From Paraburkholderia heleia NBRC 101817 (lineage in GTDB: Bacteria; Pseudomonadota; Gammaproteobacteria; Burkholderiales; Burkholderiaceae), in contig NZ_BBJH01000002.1 in the NCBI RefSeq assembly GCF_000739775.1, forward strand, positions 1 through 64,000: a DNA stretch of 64,000 nucleotides, read 5' to 3'. A program made the position numbers and the translations under genes. The notes below the pieces were generated by a model. The model was not told the DNA's origin and did not search any database. It saw only the letters and a list, made by a program, of their open reading frames with translations. Below, piece after piece: positions 34,059 through 42,699 of this stretch (its first letter is position 1; each line of letters begins with the position of its first letter).

Positions 34059-35066
34059 GTGAGACAGGCAGTGACTCACTCCGTTGCGCACCGCGTGGAT
34101 GGCGCCTTGCCGCCGGGCGATGCGAACGGTGACGCAAGCGGCGGTGCCAGCGGCGGCATGTCCAACGCGCCGCACGCAAGCGGGCGGGGCACGCAGCCGC
34201 GCCGCCGCGCGTCGCCTACCGCGCGGCGCCAGCGCCGTGCCGCGTGCCTCTTTCTCGCGCCCGCGGTCATCATGTTCGCGGTGTACGTGATCTGGCCGAT
34301 TCTCTCCACGCTGCGTCTGTCGCTCTACAACTGGGACGGCATGACCGAAGCGAGCTTCGTGGGTCTCGCGAATTACGTCGAGCTGTTCCACTCGCCTACG
34401 TTCTACACGGCGCTCAAGAACAACGTGATCTGGCTGGTGCTGTTTCTGCTCGCGCCGCCCATGGGCCTCGCGATCGCCCTGTACCTGAACCAGGCCGTGG
34501 GCGGCATCCGCATCGTCAAGTCGTTGTTCTTCGCGCCATTCGTGCTTTCGGGCGTGGTGGTGGGCCTCATCTACTCGTGGTTCTACGACCCCACGTTCGG
34601 CCTGCTCGCGCTCATGCTGGGCCACGGCATTCCCGTGCTCGGCGACCCGAACTATGCCACGCCGGGCATCATATTCGCGGCGCTCTGGCCGCAAACCGCA
34701 TACTGCATGATCCTCTATCTCACGGGCCTCACCACGCTCAACAGCGAGCAGATCGAGGCCGCGCGCATGGAAGGCGCGAAGGGCTGGACCATGCTCTGGC
34801 ACGTGATCCTGCCGCAACTGCGTCCCGTCACGTTCATGGCCGTGGTGGTCACGGTCATCGGCGCGCTGCGCAGCTTCGACCTCATCTCCGTGATGACGGG
34901 CGGCGGGCCGTTCGAAAGCTCGACCGTGCTCGCGTACTACATGTACGACCAGGCGATCAAGTACTACCGGCTCGGCTATTCGGCCGCGATTGCCGTCGTG
35001 CTGTTCGCGATCATGCTGCTCTACATCGTCTATCACCTGCGCCGCCTGCTGCGCAGCGAGCACTGA
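34059..35066 (+). CDS. Carbohydrate ABC permease, MalF/UgpA-like
   Basis: A 335-residue CUT1 permease. The GTG at 34059 follows AAGGGAGG and is preferred to an in-frame GTG at 33999. A low-complexity, Gly/Ala/Arg-rich cytoplasmic lead of about 60 residues precedes six TM spans. The coupling loop EAARMEGAKGWTMLWHVILP is the EAA motif. Partner of the MalG-like permease 21 bp downstream. Confidence 0.9.
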   Translation: MRQAVTHSVAHRVDGALPPGDANGDASGGASGGMSNAPHASGRGTQPRRRASPTARRQRRAACLFLAPAVIMFAVYVIWPILSTLRLSLYNWDGMTEASFVGLANYVELFHSPTFYTALKNNVIWLVLFLLAPPMGLAIALYLNQAVGGIRIVKSLFFAPFVLSGVVVGLIYSWFYDPTFGLLALMLGHGIPVLGDPNYATPGIIFAALWPQTAYCMILYLTGLTTLNSEQIEAARMEGAKGWTMLWHVILPQLRPVTFMAVVVTVIGALRSFDLISVMTGGGPFESSTVLAYYMYDQAIKYYRLGYSAAIAVVLFAIMLLYIVYHLRRLLRSEH

Positions 35067-35087
35067 ATCCGCTACGAGGAGCCCCCC

Positions 35088-35939
35088 ATGTTTCCGGTTC
35101 CGGTCGACAAATGGAAGCCCGCGTCGCGCCGCCTGTACAAGCTTTCGCTGCCCGTGGCGCTCGTCATCTGGCTGCTGCCGCTCATTGCCGTGCTGATTAC
35201 TTCGGTGCGCTCCACCGAAGAGCTGAGCGAAGGCAACTACTGGGGCTGGCCGAGGCACTTCGCGATGATCGAGAACTATCGCGATGCGCTCACGACTTCG
35301 CCCATGCTCCATTACTTCTGGAACAGCGTGCAGATCACGCTGCCCGCGGTGGCCGGGGCGATTGCGCTCGCGGCGCTGGCGGGCTATGCGCTGGCCATTT
35401 ACCGGTTTCCGGGCAATGCGGCGCTGTTCGCCACTTTCGTTGCGGGCAACTTCGTGCCGATCCAGGTGCTGATGATTCCGGTGCGCGATCTCACGCTCAG
35501 GCTCGGGCTCTACAACACCGTTGGCGGCCTGATCCTGTTTCATCTTTCGTTTCAGACCGGGTTTTGCGCGCTTTTCCTGCGCAATTTCATCAAGCAGCTG
35601 CCGTTCGAGCTCGTCGAGGCCGCACGCATCGAGGGCGCTAACGAATGGACCGTGTTCGTGCGCATCGTGCTGCCGCTCATCCGCCCGGCGCTCGCTGCCC
35701 TCGCCATTCTCGTGTTCACGTTCGTCTGGAACGACTATTTCTGGGCGTTGTGCCTGACCCAGGGCGACGACGCCGCGCCCATCACGGTGGGCGTTGCGGC
35801 CCTCAAGGGACAATGGACGACGGCATGGAACCTCGTTTCCGCAGGCTCGGTCCTTGCTGCGCTGCCTTCCGTGATGATGTTCTTCGCGATGCAGAAGCAC
35901 TTCGTGGCGGGGCTCACGTTCGGCGCGACCAAGGGCTGA
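35088..35939 (+). CDS. Carbohydrate ABC permease, MalG-like
   Basis: A 283-residue CUT1 permease with six TM spans and the EAA loop EAARIEGANEWTVFVRIVLP. A GAGG-type site precedes the ATG. It is the last gene of the LacI-controlled operon and completes a heterodimeric channel. Confidence 0.92.
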   Translation: MFPVPVDKWKPASRRLYKLSLPVALVIWLLPLIAVLITSVRSTEELSEGNYWGWPRHFAMIENYRDALTTSPMLHYFWNSVQITLPAVAGAIALAALAGYALAIYRFPGNAALFATFVAGNFVPIQVLMIPVRDLTLRLGLYNTVGGLILFHLSFQTGFCALFLRNFIKQLPFELVEAARIEGANEWTVFVRIVLPLIRPALAALAILVFTFVWNDYFWALCLTQGDDAAPITVGVAALKGQWTTAWNLVSAGSVLAALPSVMMFFAMQKHFVAGLTFGATKG

Positions 35940-36034
35940 ACGGTCGATGAAAGGCGGGGCGATTTGACTTCGGCGCGGCACTACGGTCCAATTTCGGGAG
36001 ACCCGACGCACGCAACACCCGCAAGGAACGCCCC

Positions 36035-36556
36035 ATGCAGCAAATCGAACCGGCCCCGCAGGCGATGCAGCCCGAACCCGCCACGCAGCCCAAACCCGTC
36101 ACGCAACTGCCTGCCGCGCTCGTGCGCGACTTCGACGGCGAGCACCTCGAAGCGCGTCTTGCCGATGCGGTTCGCCTTTCGACCGTCAGCGAGGACGGCT
36201 GGCCGCATGGCGCCCAGCTGAGCGCGGGCGAGATCCTGGCCGTGAGCGCCACCACGCTGCTCATCGCGATCTGGCCGCAATCCGCCACCACAGCCAACCT
36301 CATGCGCGACGGCCGCCTTACGCTCTCGCTCGTGCATGACGGCGCGCTGCTGGAGATTCGCGCACGCTCGCAGGCCGTGGCGCAGCGGCAAACGTCACTC
36401 GCACTGAGCGTATTTCGCGTGGAAATCGAATCCGTCACCGGGCATCGCGCGAAGTATGCCGAGGTGTTGAGCGGCGTGACGTTCCGTCTCTACGAGCGCG
36501 CGCAGGTGCTGGCGCGCTGGCGCGAGCAGATCGCGATGCTGCGTACCTTCGCCTGA
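36035..36556 (+). CDS. Pyridoxamine-phosphate-oxidase-like FMN-binding split-barrel protein
   Basis: A 173-residue protein. After a Pro/Gln-rich N-terminal segment (about 25 residues of PEPATQPKPV-type repeats) comes a split barrel with RLSTVSEDGWPHGAQLSAGE and TTANLMRDGRLTLSLVHDG, typical of PNPOx-fold flavoproteins. No catalytic assignment is possible. Single gene after the sugar operon. Confidence 0.72.
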   Translation: MQQIEPAPQAMQPEPATQPKPVTQLPAALVRDFDGEHLEARLADAVRLSTVSEDGWPHGAQLSAGEILAVSATTLLIAIWPQSATTANLMRDGRLTLSLVHDGALLEIRARSQAVAQRQTSLALSVFRVEIESVTGHRAKYAEVLSGVTFRLYERAQVLARWREQIAMLRTFA

Positions 36557-36687
36557 GTTTGCACGCAATGCGCGGCGGAACCTTCGCGATGTTGTCATTG
36601 TCGATGTGCTAGCGTGTCCGGCTGGGGCGCGCGCTTCGCGCGACCCGGCGCAACGCAAAAGCAAACGCAGACGCTGCCGGAACCACA

Positions 36688-37491
36688 ATGCAGACCACGG
36701 TACTTACAGACTGGCAACAGTTCATGGCGCTGACGACGCAGCTCGACGGCTGGGCGTTTCGCGGCCAGCAGAACGCGCAGTGGCACCTCGAAAGCTCGCT
36801 CACGCGGTACATGCGCGACTACGTGGGCGACCGGCTGCAATGGCGCCAGCGCGAGGAGCGCGCCATTCGCGTGTTTCGCCGCAAGGCGCACAACTTTCTC
36901 GCGCATCCGGACCTGCTCAAGGACGACCTGCGCTGTCTCGCGCTCATGCAGCACCACGGCGCGCCCACGCGGCTGCTCGATTTCACCAAGAGCCCGTTCG
37001 TCGCTGCCTTTTTCGCGCTCGAACGCGCAATCGGCGACGCGGCCGTCTACGCGCTGAACACGCCTGCGCTCTGGAACAGCCGCGCGCTGCCCAAGGCCAA
37101 TCCCACCCTCACGCGCGACGTCATCGACCCGCGCGCGCACGACAACTTCGAACGCTACTTCTTCAGCAACACGAACGAAATTCTCTGGTCGGGAGAGCCG
37201 ACGGAAATGGACGACCGGCTCGTCGCGCAGTCGGGCACGTTTGTCGTGCCTGGCGTGATCGACAAGCCGTTGCAGGCCATTCTGGAAGGCTACGAGAGCC
37301 ACGAGGAACTGCTGCACAAGATCGTGCTGCCCGAGCGCATCCGCATGGACGCGATGAAGTGGCTCTACCGCATGAACATCACGAATGCGTCGCTGTTCCC
37401 GGGGCTCGACGGGCTCGCGCGATCCATTGCGGTGGAGCTGGAAATCGTCTGGTCGGGCATGGTGGTACCGGTCGCGGGCTCGCCGAACTGA
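36688..37491 (+). CDS. FRG-domain protein
   Basis: A 267-residue protein with an N-terminal FRG domain. The name motif F24-R25-G26 is in GWAFRGQQNAQWHLESSL, and the second conserved block is HHGAPTRLLDFTKSPFVAAF. The biochemical role of FRG domains is unknown; they often occur in mobile or defence-linked proteins. Here it stands alone beside a YciI gene, with no toxin-antitoxin partner or mobile-element signs nearby. Confidence 0.82.
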   Translation: MQTTVLTDWQQFMALTTQLDGWAFRGQQNAQWHLESSLTRYMRDYVGDRLQWRQREERAIRVFRRKAHNFLAHPDLLKDDLRCLALMQHHGAPTRLLDFTKSPFVAAFFALERAIGDAAVYALNTPALWNSRALPKANPTLTRDVIDPRAHDNFERYFFSNTNEILWSGEPTEMDDRLVAQSGTFVVPGVIDKPLQAILEGYESHEELLHKIVLPERIRMDAMKWLYRMNITNASLFPGLDGLARSIAVELEIVWSGMVVPVAGSPN

Positions 37492-37518
37492 ACCGGCCCT
37501 TGCCCGCAGCGGCCACAC

Positions 37519-37815
37519 TCACAGCGTTTCGGGCCGCGGGAGATTGAGGCCGGGCGCGAGGCGCGTGGCCTTGAATTCCGTCACTTCGTAGGTGGCGACC
37601 TCCTGTTGCGCGAAGGGATCGGCGGCGAGCAGCGCGTCGAGCCGCTCGCGCGGCATGTGCGAAGCGATGATCACGCCGCCGTCGCGCGGCATCTTCGGGC
37701 CGGCGGCAATGAAATTGCCGGCTTCGAACTGCGCGTCGAGGTACGCGCGATGCGCGGGCAGGGCGTCGTCGATGCGTTCGAGCGAGGCGGTATAGAACAG
37801 CGATACGATGTACAT
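37519..37815 (-). CDS. YciI-family protein
   Basis: A 98-residue ferredoxin-like-fold protein beginning MYIVSLFYTASLERIDDALP. The YciI-typical HRAYLDAQFEAGNFIAAGP stretch holds the conserved His, and the Asp of the His-Asp pair lies in the DPFAQQEVATYEV block. Family function is poorly known. It converges with the FRG gene, with stops 27 bp apart. Confidence 0.85.
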   Translation of the reverse strand: MYIVSLFYTASLERIDDALPAHRAYLDAQFEAGNFIAAGPKMPRDGGVIIASHMPRERLDALLAADPFAQQEVATYEVTEFKATRLAPGLNLPRPETL

Positions 37816-37845
37816 GGGTGTCGAAAGAAAACGGGCGAAGCGTGT

Positions 37846-38034
37846 ATGTTAGCGCGCGGGGCCGCGCGCGCGGCTGAAACGGTCGTATTGGCATCGGCCG
37901 TGAAGCTCAACGCCGCGTCGCCGTATTGCATCGGTCCGGTCGGCATGGCGCAGGCCATTGTTGTCGAGCGTTCGACGGATGCGAAGGTCACCGCACCGAT
38001 CGAGGCGGCCGGCGTGACGGTGGTGCGCGCCTGA
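37846..38034 (+). CDS. Possible small ORF or gene remnant
   Basis: A 62-residue frame with G/C-rich third positions and plausible protein texture in its C-terminal part (VVLASAVKLNAASPYCIGPV, AIVVERSTDAKVTAPIEAAG). No ribosome site and no recognised family. It fills most of the gap between YciI and the propeller gene and may be the tail of a lost gene. Confidence 0.25.
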   Translation: MLARGAARAAETVVLASAVKLNAASPYCIGPVGMAQAIVVERSTDAKVTAPIEAAGVTVVRA

Positions 38035-38056
38035 GTGCGCGAGTGTGCCCTGACGC

Positions 38057-39193
38057 TCAAGCGTGAAGCACCAGTTTCTGCACGCGCCAGTTCAGCAGTT
38101 CGGCGACGAAGAGCACATTCTTCGCGGGACACGCCATCTCGTGGATCCAGCCGAACTGCTTCAACTGCTTGCCCGATTCGCCCAATACACCGAGCAGTTC
38201 GCCATCGAGGCTCAGCTTGTAGATGCGCCCAGGGAAAGCGTCGGAGCTGTACAGCACCTGATCGGGACCCGGCGAGATGCAGATCGCCCAGGGCGATCCC
38301 GGTGCGAACGTGCCTGCGGCGATCGTCGCCTCGTCCGGCACATTGCCGATAGCGGGCCGCGCGCCCGGCGGCACCGGAACGTCGATCGTGAACTGCTTCA
38401 GGAACTTGCCGTCCGTGTCGAACACCTGAATACGCCGGTTGCTTCGGTCTGCGACATAAATCCGGTCCTGCGCGTCGACCGCAATGCTGTGCGGCGTGTG
38501 GAATTGTCCGGGTCCTGTGCCGCGATCGCCCCACGACTTGAGCCAGTTGCCGTCCTTGTCGACCTTCGCCACGCGCGAGTTGATATAACCGTCGCTGATG
38601 TACGTGTTGCCGGCGGAGTCCCAGGCGACGTCGGTGACCTGGCGAAAGCGGCCGGGCTCGGCCGGCAATGGCGGGTTCGGATGCTTGAGCGGTCCCGTCT
38701 CTTCGTCGGCCGCTTCCTGCTTGCGGCCGAACACCATCGCCACGCGGCCTTCCGGCGTGAACTTGATCACCATGTCAGAGCCCTTGTCCGTCACCCAGAT
38801 GTTGTCCTGCCGGTCGATCTTCACGGTGTGCGCGAACGACCACGCATAGAGGTTATGGCCGATCTCCCTGACGAACCGTCCATCGGCCGAAAATTCGAGC
38901 AATTGCGCGGCGGCGGCGCCATAAGCCGGCCCCGTGCTGTTGCCGCGCGAGAGCACGAAAATGTGCCCGTGCGAATTCACCGCCACGCCGGAGCATTCCC
39001 CGAAATACATGTCCACGGGCAGGCGCACCGGGTTGGCAATGGAATCGTAAGCGATGGACGGAGCCGTTTGCGTCTGGCCAAAGGCCGGCGCGGCGGCGAG
39101 GGCGGCGGTGGCCGCGAGGAACTGGCGACGCGTGAACGCACCCTGCAAAAGGCCGCCGCAGCATGGGCAGCCAATGGAATGAAGCGGGCTCAT
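38057..39193 (-). CDS. Tat-exported NHL-repeat beta-propeller protein
   Basis: A 378-residue protein. The start at 39193 follows AGGAGGAAGG, stronger than the in-frame ATG at 39244. The N-terminus has CPCCGG then the twin-arginine motif TRRQFLAATA and a hydrophobic stretch, so it is probably exported folded by Tat. Several NHL-type blades follow (GHIFVLSRGNSTG, DNIWVTDKGSDMVIKFTPEG, DRIYVADRSNRRIQVFDTDG). This resembles peptidyl-alpha-hydroxyglycine alpha-amidating-lyase-like propellers, but no enzyme activity is claimed. It diverges from an AraC regulator. Confidence 0.82.
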   Translation of the reverse strand: MSPLHSIGCPCCGGLLQGAFTRRQFLAATAALAAAPAFGQTQTAPSIAYDSIANPVRLPVDMYFGECSGVAVNSHGHIFVLSRGNSTGPAYGAAAAQLLEFSADGRFVREIGHNLYAWSFAHTVKIDRQDNIWVTDKGSDMVIKFTPEGRVAMVFGRKQEAADEETGPLKHPNPPLPAEPGRFRQVTDVAWDSAGNTYISDGYINSRVAKVDKDGNWLKSWGDRGTGPGQFHTPHSIAVDAQDRIYVADRSNRRIQVFDTDGKFLKQFTIDVPVPPGARPAIGNVPDEATIAAGTFAPGSPWAICISPGPDQVLYSSDAFPGRIYKLSLDGELLGVLGESGKQLKQFGWIHEMACPAKNVLFVAELLNWRVQKLVLHA

Positions 39194-39413
39194 CGGACCT
39201 TCCTCCTCTTCGTCGAAGACAGCGGCCAGTGCCGTGCATGGCAATCCTTATGGCGCATCGAACGGCCGCCCGTCCTGCGCGTAGCAAGGCGCGTTCCCCG
39301 TACTCGATATTCCTTGCCGCGCGCACCCTAAAGAATTTGCGTGCGCAACCGATAGCGCAGTAGTCGAGTGGAAAATGCCCATCCCATAGCCGTTTCGCAT
39401 ACCAAGGTGGCCC

Positions 39414-40442
39414 ATGAGTCCAACGCCAAATTCCCTGCCTCATTCCGCGTTCGATACCAGCGGCTTGCCTCGCGACCAGCAGTTTTCCGCGTGGCGCGAG
39501 GCGGTGAGCGTCATCTTCGACACGCAGACCGCCGAATCGCGCGACGCGGGATTTGGAACCAGCGTGAGCGGCTACCTGTTCGGCGACGTGGTGCTGGGCT
39601 CGATACGCACGGGTGCGCAGCGATACGACCGCTCGAACGCGAAGATCGGGCGCGACGGGCATGACCAATATGTTCTGCAATTCTATCTGGGCGGCCATTG
39701 CCGGGTGCGCGACGGCGGGTCGGACGCCTGTACGCAACCGGGCGACATGTTCATCGTGGACGCAGCCCAGCCGCTCGCGACCGAAACCACACCAAGCGAG
39801 TTCCTGAACCTGGCGGTGCCGCGGCGCTTGCTCGCGCCGTTGCTGAGCGCGCCCGACCAGCAGAGCATGCGTGTGATTCGCGGCGCAGATCCCACGGTCG
39901 CGCTGCTGCGCGAGCATCTGGGCGCACTCTACCGGCACGCCCCGCAGATGACGCTTGCCAACGTCCAGGCCGTCATGCCTGCCACGCTTCAGCTCGCGGC
40001 CAGTGCGCTCAACGCGAGCGTGAGCCCGGAACATATGCCGGCCGTTCAGGAATGCGCATTCGTGTCGATCTGCCGGTATGTGGAGAAGCGCCTGACCGAC
40101 CCGCAACTGGGCGCGCAAGGGGTCGCGCGTGCATTCGGCATGTCGCGCGCCACGCTGTACCGGCTTTTCGAGCACGAGGGCGGTTTCGCGACCTATGTGC
40201 GCGAGCGCCGCCTGCGGCGCTGCCGCGCGTTGCTCGCCGACCCGGCGCGGCGCGGCATGTCGATTGCCGATATTGCCGCCGCGCACGGATTTACCGATGC
40301 CGCGAATTTCACGCGCGCCTTTCGCCGCTCGATTGGCCTCTCGCCGCGCGCGGTACGCATGCTGGCGCTCAACGGCGATACCGAACTGGCGAAAGAATCC
40401 CGCGCGGACGACTGGCGCTACTGGATGGCCTTGATGCGATGA
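39414..40442 (+). CDS. AraC-family regulator
   Basis: A 342-residue regulator. An N-terminal AraC-binding-like domain (about 1-190) is followed by two C-terminal HTH motifs, GVARAFGMSRATLYRLFEH and SIADIAAAHGFTDAANFTRA. It diverges from the propeller gene and is its likely regulator. The short gap shows no clear operator. Confidence 0.87.
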   Translation: MSPTPNSLPHSAFDTSGLPRDQQFSAWREAVSVIFDTQTAESRDAGFGTSVSGYLFGDVVLGSIRTGAQRYDRSNAKIGRDGHDQYVLQFYLGGHCRVRDGGSDACTQPGDMFIVDAAQPLATETTPSEFLNLAVPRRLLAPLLSAPDQQSMRVIRGADPTVALLREHLGALYRHAPQMTLANVQAVMPATLQLAASALNASVSPEHMPAVQECAFVSICRYVEKRLTDPQLGAQGVARAFGMSRATLYRLFEHEGGFATYVRERRLRRCRALLADPARRGMSIADIAAAHGFTDAANFTRAFRRSIGLSPRAVRMLALNGDTELAKESRADDWRYWMALMR

Positions 40443-40602
40443 GCATAAAGCACGCGGATCGTGCAGGCCGCGCGTGAGACAAAACAACAAGTATTTGAGA
40501 CATAGCGACAGATTTGGCCCCAGGCACTGCCGATTCATTGCCGCGTCATGCGCCACCTGCAAAGATGCATGCGCCTGCGAAATCCAGGCAAACGGGGGAA
40601 AC

Positions 40603-40902
40603 ATGAAGAAGGTCCACAAAAAGCCGCGTCAAAGCGGCCTGTACTACTACGAAGCGGCGTATACGCTCGAACTCGCGCGCGGCGCGTCGCATATTTCCAG
40701 CATGCTTTCGGCGGCGACACAGGAAGGCGCTGTGCACGAAGTGATGCGCGAATTCATCGCGACGCACGGCAGGGCCGCGCTGGCCGCATTTTGCTGGCTG
40801 CTGGCCGAGCGGCTGGAAAAGCGTGGCTGCGCTGCGGCTGCCATGCAGGTACGGGACTTCGACGCGTCGCGCCGGATGCGGGAACTGGCCTGCGCAAGCT
40901 GA
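40603..40902 (+). CDS. Hypothetical protein
   Basis: A 99-residue soluble protein beginning MKKVHKKPRQSGLYYYEAAY. A GGGGGA element precedes the ATG. It is rich in helix-forming Ala/Arg/Glu; no family recognised. Single gene before the flagellar-type promoter. Confidence 0.55.
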   Translation: MKKVHKKPRQSGLYYYEAAYTLELARGASHISSMLSAATQEGAVHEVMREFIATHGRAALAAFCWLLAERLEKRGCAAAAMQVRDFDASRRMRELACAS

Positions 40903-40957
40903 GCCGCAGACGGCCGGGCATACGCATGCGCCCGTATGGGCAGGCGAAAGATTAATC

Positions 40958-40984
40958 TAAAGATTTCGTAATACGTGACGATAG
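40958..40984 (+). promoter_or_regulatory. Sigma-28 (FliA)-like promoter
   Basis: TAAAGATT (40958-40965), an 11-bp spacer and GACGATAG (40977-40984) match TAAAGTTT-N11-GCCGATAA at 13 of 16 positions. It lies 99 bp upstream of the 517-residue protein start. Confidence 0.55.
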
Positions 40985-41083
40985 AGCGATAGAGCAGTTG
41001 GCCGCGCCGGCATGCCGGCATGCAGCGCCTTTTTGCGAACGGCCGGGCGTGCAGTCTGGCGAACAACAAGAACGCATCGAGCC

Positions 41084-42637
41084 ATGACCACGCTATCGTC
41101 CCTGAATGCCGCCACGACCCTCGCGCTCACGCCCCTCGTGAGCAGCGTCAGTCCCGCCGCTGAGGCCGGCAGCGTCGCGTCCAGTCTCGCGGCGCTCTCG
41201 TCCTCGACCGTTGTCACCATCCCTTCGGCAAGCGGCCTTGCCGTGCTCCAAACCTATACGCCAGAAGGCACGCTCACCGGCACCGCGCCGCTGTTGAACT
41301 GGGCGGGCGACAACAGCAATATCGTGTCGCTCACGATGATGGGCAACTACGCCGCGCAGACGATGGCTGGCCATTTCGCCGGGCTTGGCAGTGCGTTGCT
41401 CGATCGCTTCAAGACCACGGGCGGCGACTATGCGCAGTCGGTCAGCGTTTCGTCGGCAAGCGGCCTTGCGCCAGTGGGGCAAGGATCGAATGGTCCAAAC
41501 GGCCAGATCGGTCTGACGATTCGAACGAAGAGCGGCGTGACGGTCGAAATCGAGCTGGGCAGCGAAGACGGCGGCCTCTCGGTGAGCATCAAGAGCAACG
41601 GTACGCTTGGCGAGAGCGAACGCAGCGCGCTGGCGAAACTCTCGGACGGTTTCCAGCAGGCCATCGACGGCCTGAGCGCCGTGCCGCCCAAACTCGACGT
41701 GAGCGGTCTCGCGCTGTTCGACACGTCGGCGCTCGCGTCGGTGAATTTTCACTACAACGTGACGGGCGACCGCAACGGAAATATTTCGGCCAGCTATTCG
41801 CAGGACAGTTCGGCGCGCAGCCTGAGCGTAACGAGCGCCGCCGGCGCGATGAACGTCAAGGTCGACACGAGTCATTCCGCACTTTGGGGATCCGGCGCGC
41901 AGCGCGCGGCATCGATAGCGAGCTATCTGGCGCAGTTCGACCACGCGAATTCGCGCGGACACGGCAATGCTGCGCTGATGTCGATGTTCGAAGACGGCTT
42001 TGCGCAAATGAACGAGGACTATGGCGCGCCTTCGGGCGAGACGTTGCCGGGAGCCGCGTACGCTCCGGCGCTGCAGCAGTCGGATCAGGCCATGCTCACG
42101 GGTCTCGCCGACTTCAGTGCGTCGATCACGGACACGAGCACTTCGCCCAATCCGATGCGCCCTGGCGAAGTCGATTCATTCTCCTATCAAGTTGCGCAGA
42201 GCACGCAACTCGAAGGCTCGGCGCGCGAGGGCAGGATTTCGCAGATCCAGCAGGCGCATTTGAGTGCGAGCTACCATCAGGCGCTGCAGGGTGGGGGCGC
42301 GCCTGTCCTCACGTCGTCGAGAGATTCGCAGAACTACGATTACGTGCGCATCGACGACAGCGCGCAAAGCGCGGTGCGGATAGCGACGGCGCGCGGCGTA
42401 TTGCTGAATGCCATGCTGATTCAGTCGTCGGTGCAGAATACGCGTGATTCGAAGTACGAACGAGGTGTGCTCGTTTCCGACGTGAACACGCCGAAAGACA
42501 CCTCACGCTCGACGAACCTGCTTTCGATGCTCGAACCGCTGATCGAGAAAGGCGACGCCGCGCGCAACACCGCCGCATGGCAGCAGGCGCTTGCCGGCAT
42601 CCACGGCATGATCTTCCTGAACAGCGCGTCAAATTGA
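41084..42637 (+). CDS. Uncharacterised 517-residue protein of probable flagellar/chemotaxis regulon
   Basis: A Ser/Ala/Gly-rich protein starting MTTLSSLNAATTLALTPLVS, with no signal peptide or clear TM segment, as in flagellar-type substrates exported without cleavage. The middle part has beta-rich stretches (GQIGLTIRTKSGVTVEIELG, VNFHYNVTGDRNGNISASYS). No catalytic motif or known domain was recognised. A sigma-28-like promoter and a neighbouring chemoreceptor with the same promoter type tie it to motility. The coding frame is well supported; the function is unknown. Confidence 0.75.
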   Translation: MTTLSSLNAATTLALTPLVSSVSPAAEAGSVASSLAALSSSTVVTIPSASGLAVLQTYTPEGTLTGTAPLLNWAGDNSNIVSLTMMGNYAAQTMAGHFAGLGSALLDRFKTTGGDYAQSVSVSSASGLAPVGQGSNGPNGQIGLTIRTKSGVTVEIELGSEDGGLSVSIKSNGTLGESERSALAKLSDGFQQAIDGLSAVPPKLDVSGLALFDTSALASVNFHYNVTGDRNGNISASYSQDSSARSLSVTSAAGAMNVKVDTSHSALWGSGAQRAASIASYLAQFDHANSRGHGNAALMSMFEDGFAQMNEDYGAPSGETLPGAAYAPALQQSDQAMLTGLADFSASITDTSTSPNPMRPGEVDSFSYQVAQSTQLEGSAREGRISQIQQAHLSASYHQALQGGGAPVLTSSRDSQNYDYVRIDDSAQSAVRIATARGVLLNAMLIQSSVQNTRDSKYERGVLVSDVNTPKDTSRSTNLLSMLEPLIEKGDAARNTAAWQQALAGIHGMIFLNSASN

Positions 42638-42699
42638 GGGTGGCCGGTTCTTGCTGGCAGCGCCTCGATCGATCGCCTGTAGCGCCTGTCCTGCTGCGC

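Noticed and set aside
40919..40940. CATACG...CGTATG inverted repeat after the 99-residue hypothetical gene
   Set aside because: Six-base arms with an 8-base loop are expected by chance in this composition; no T-run.
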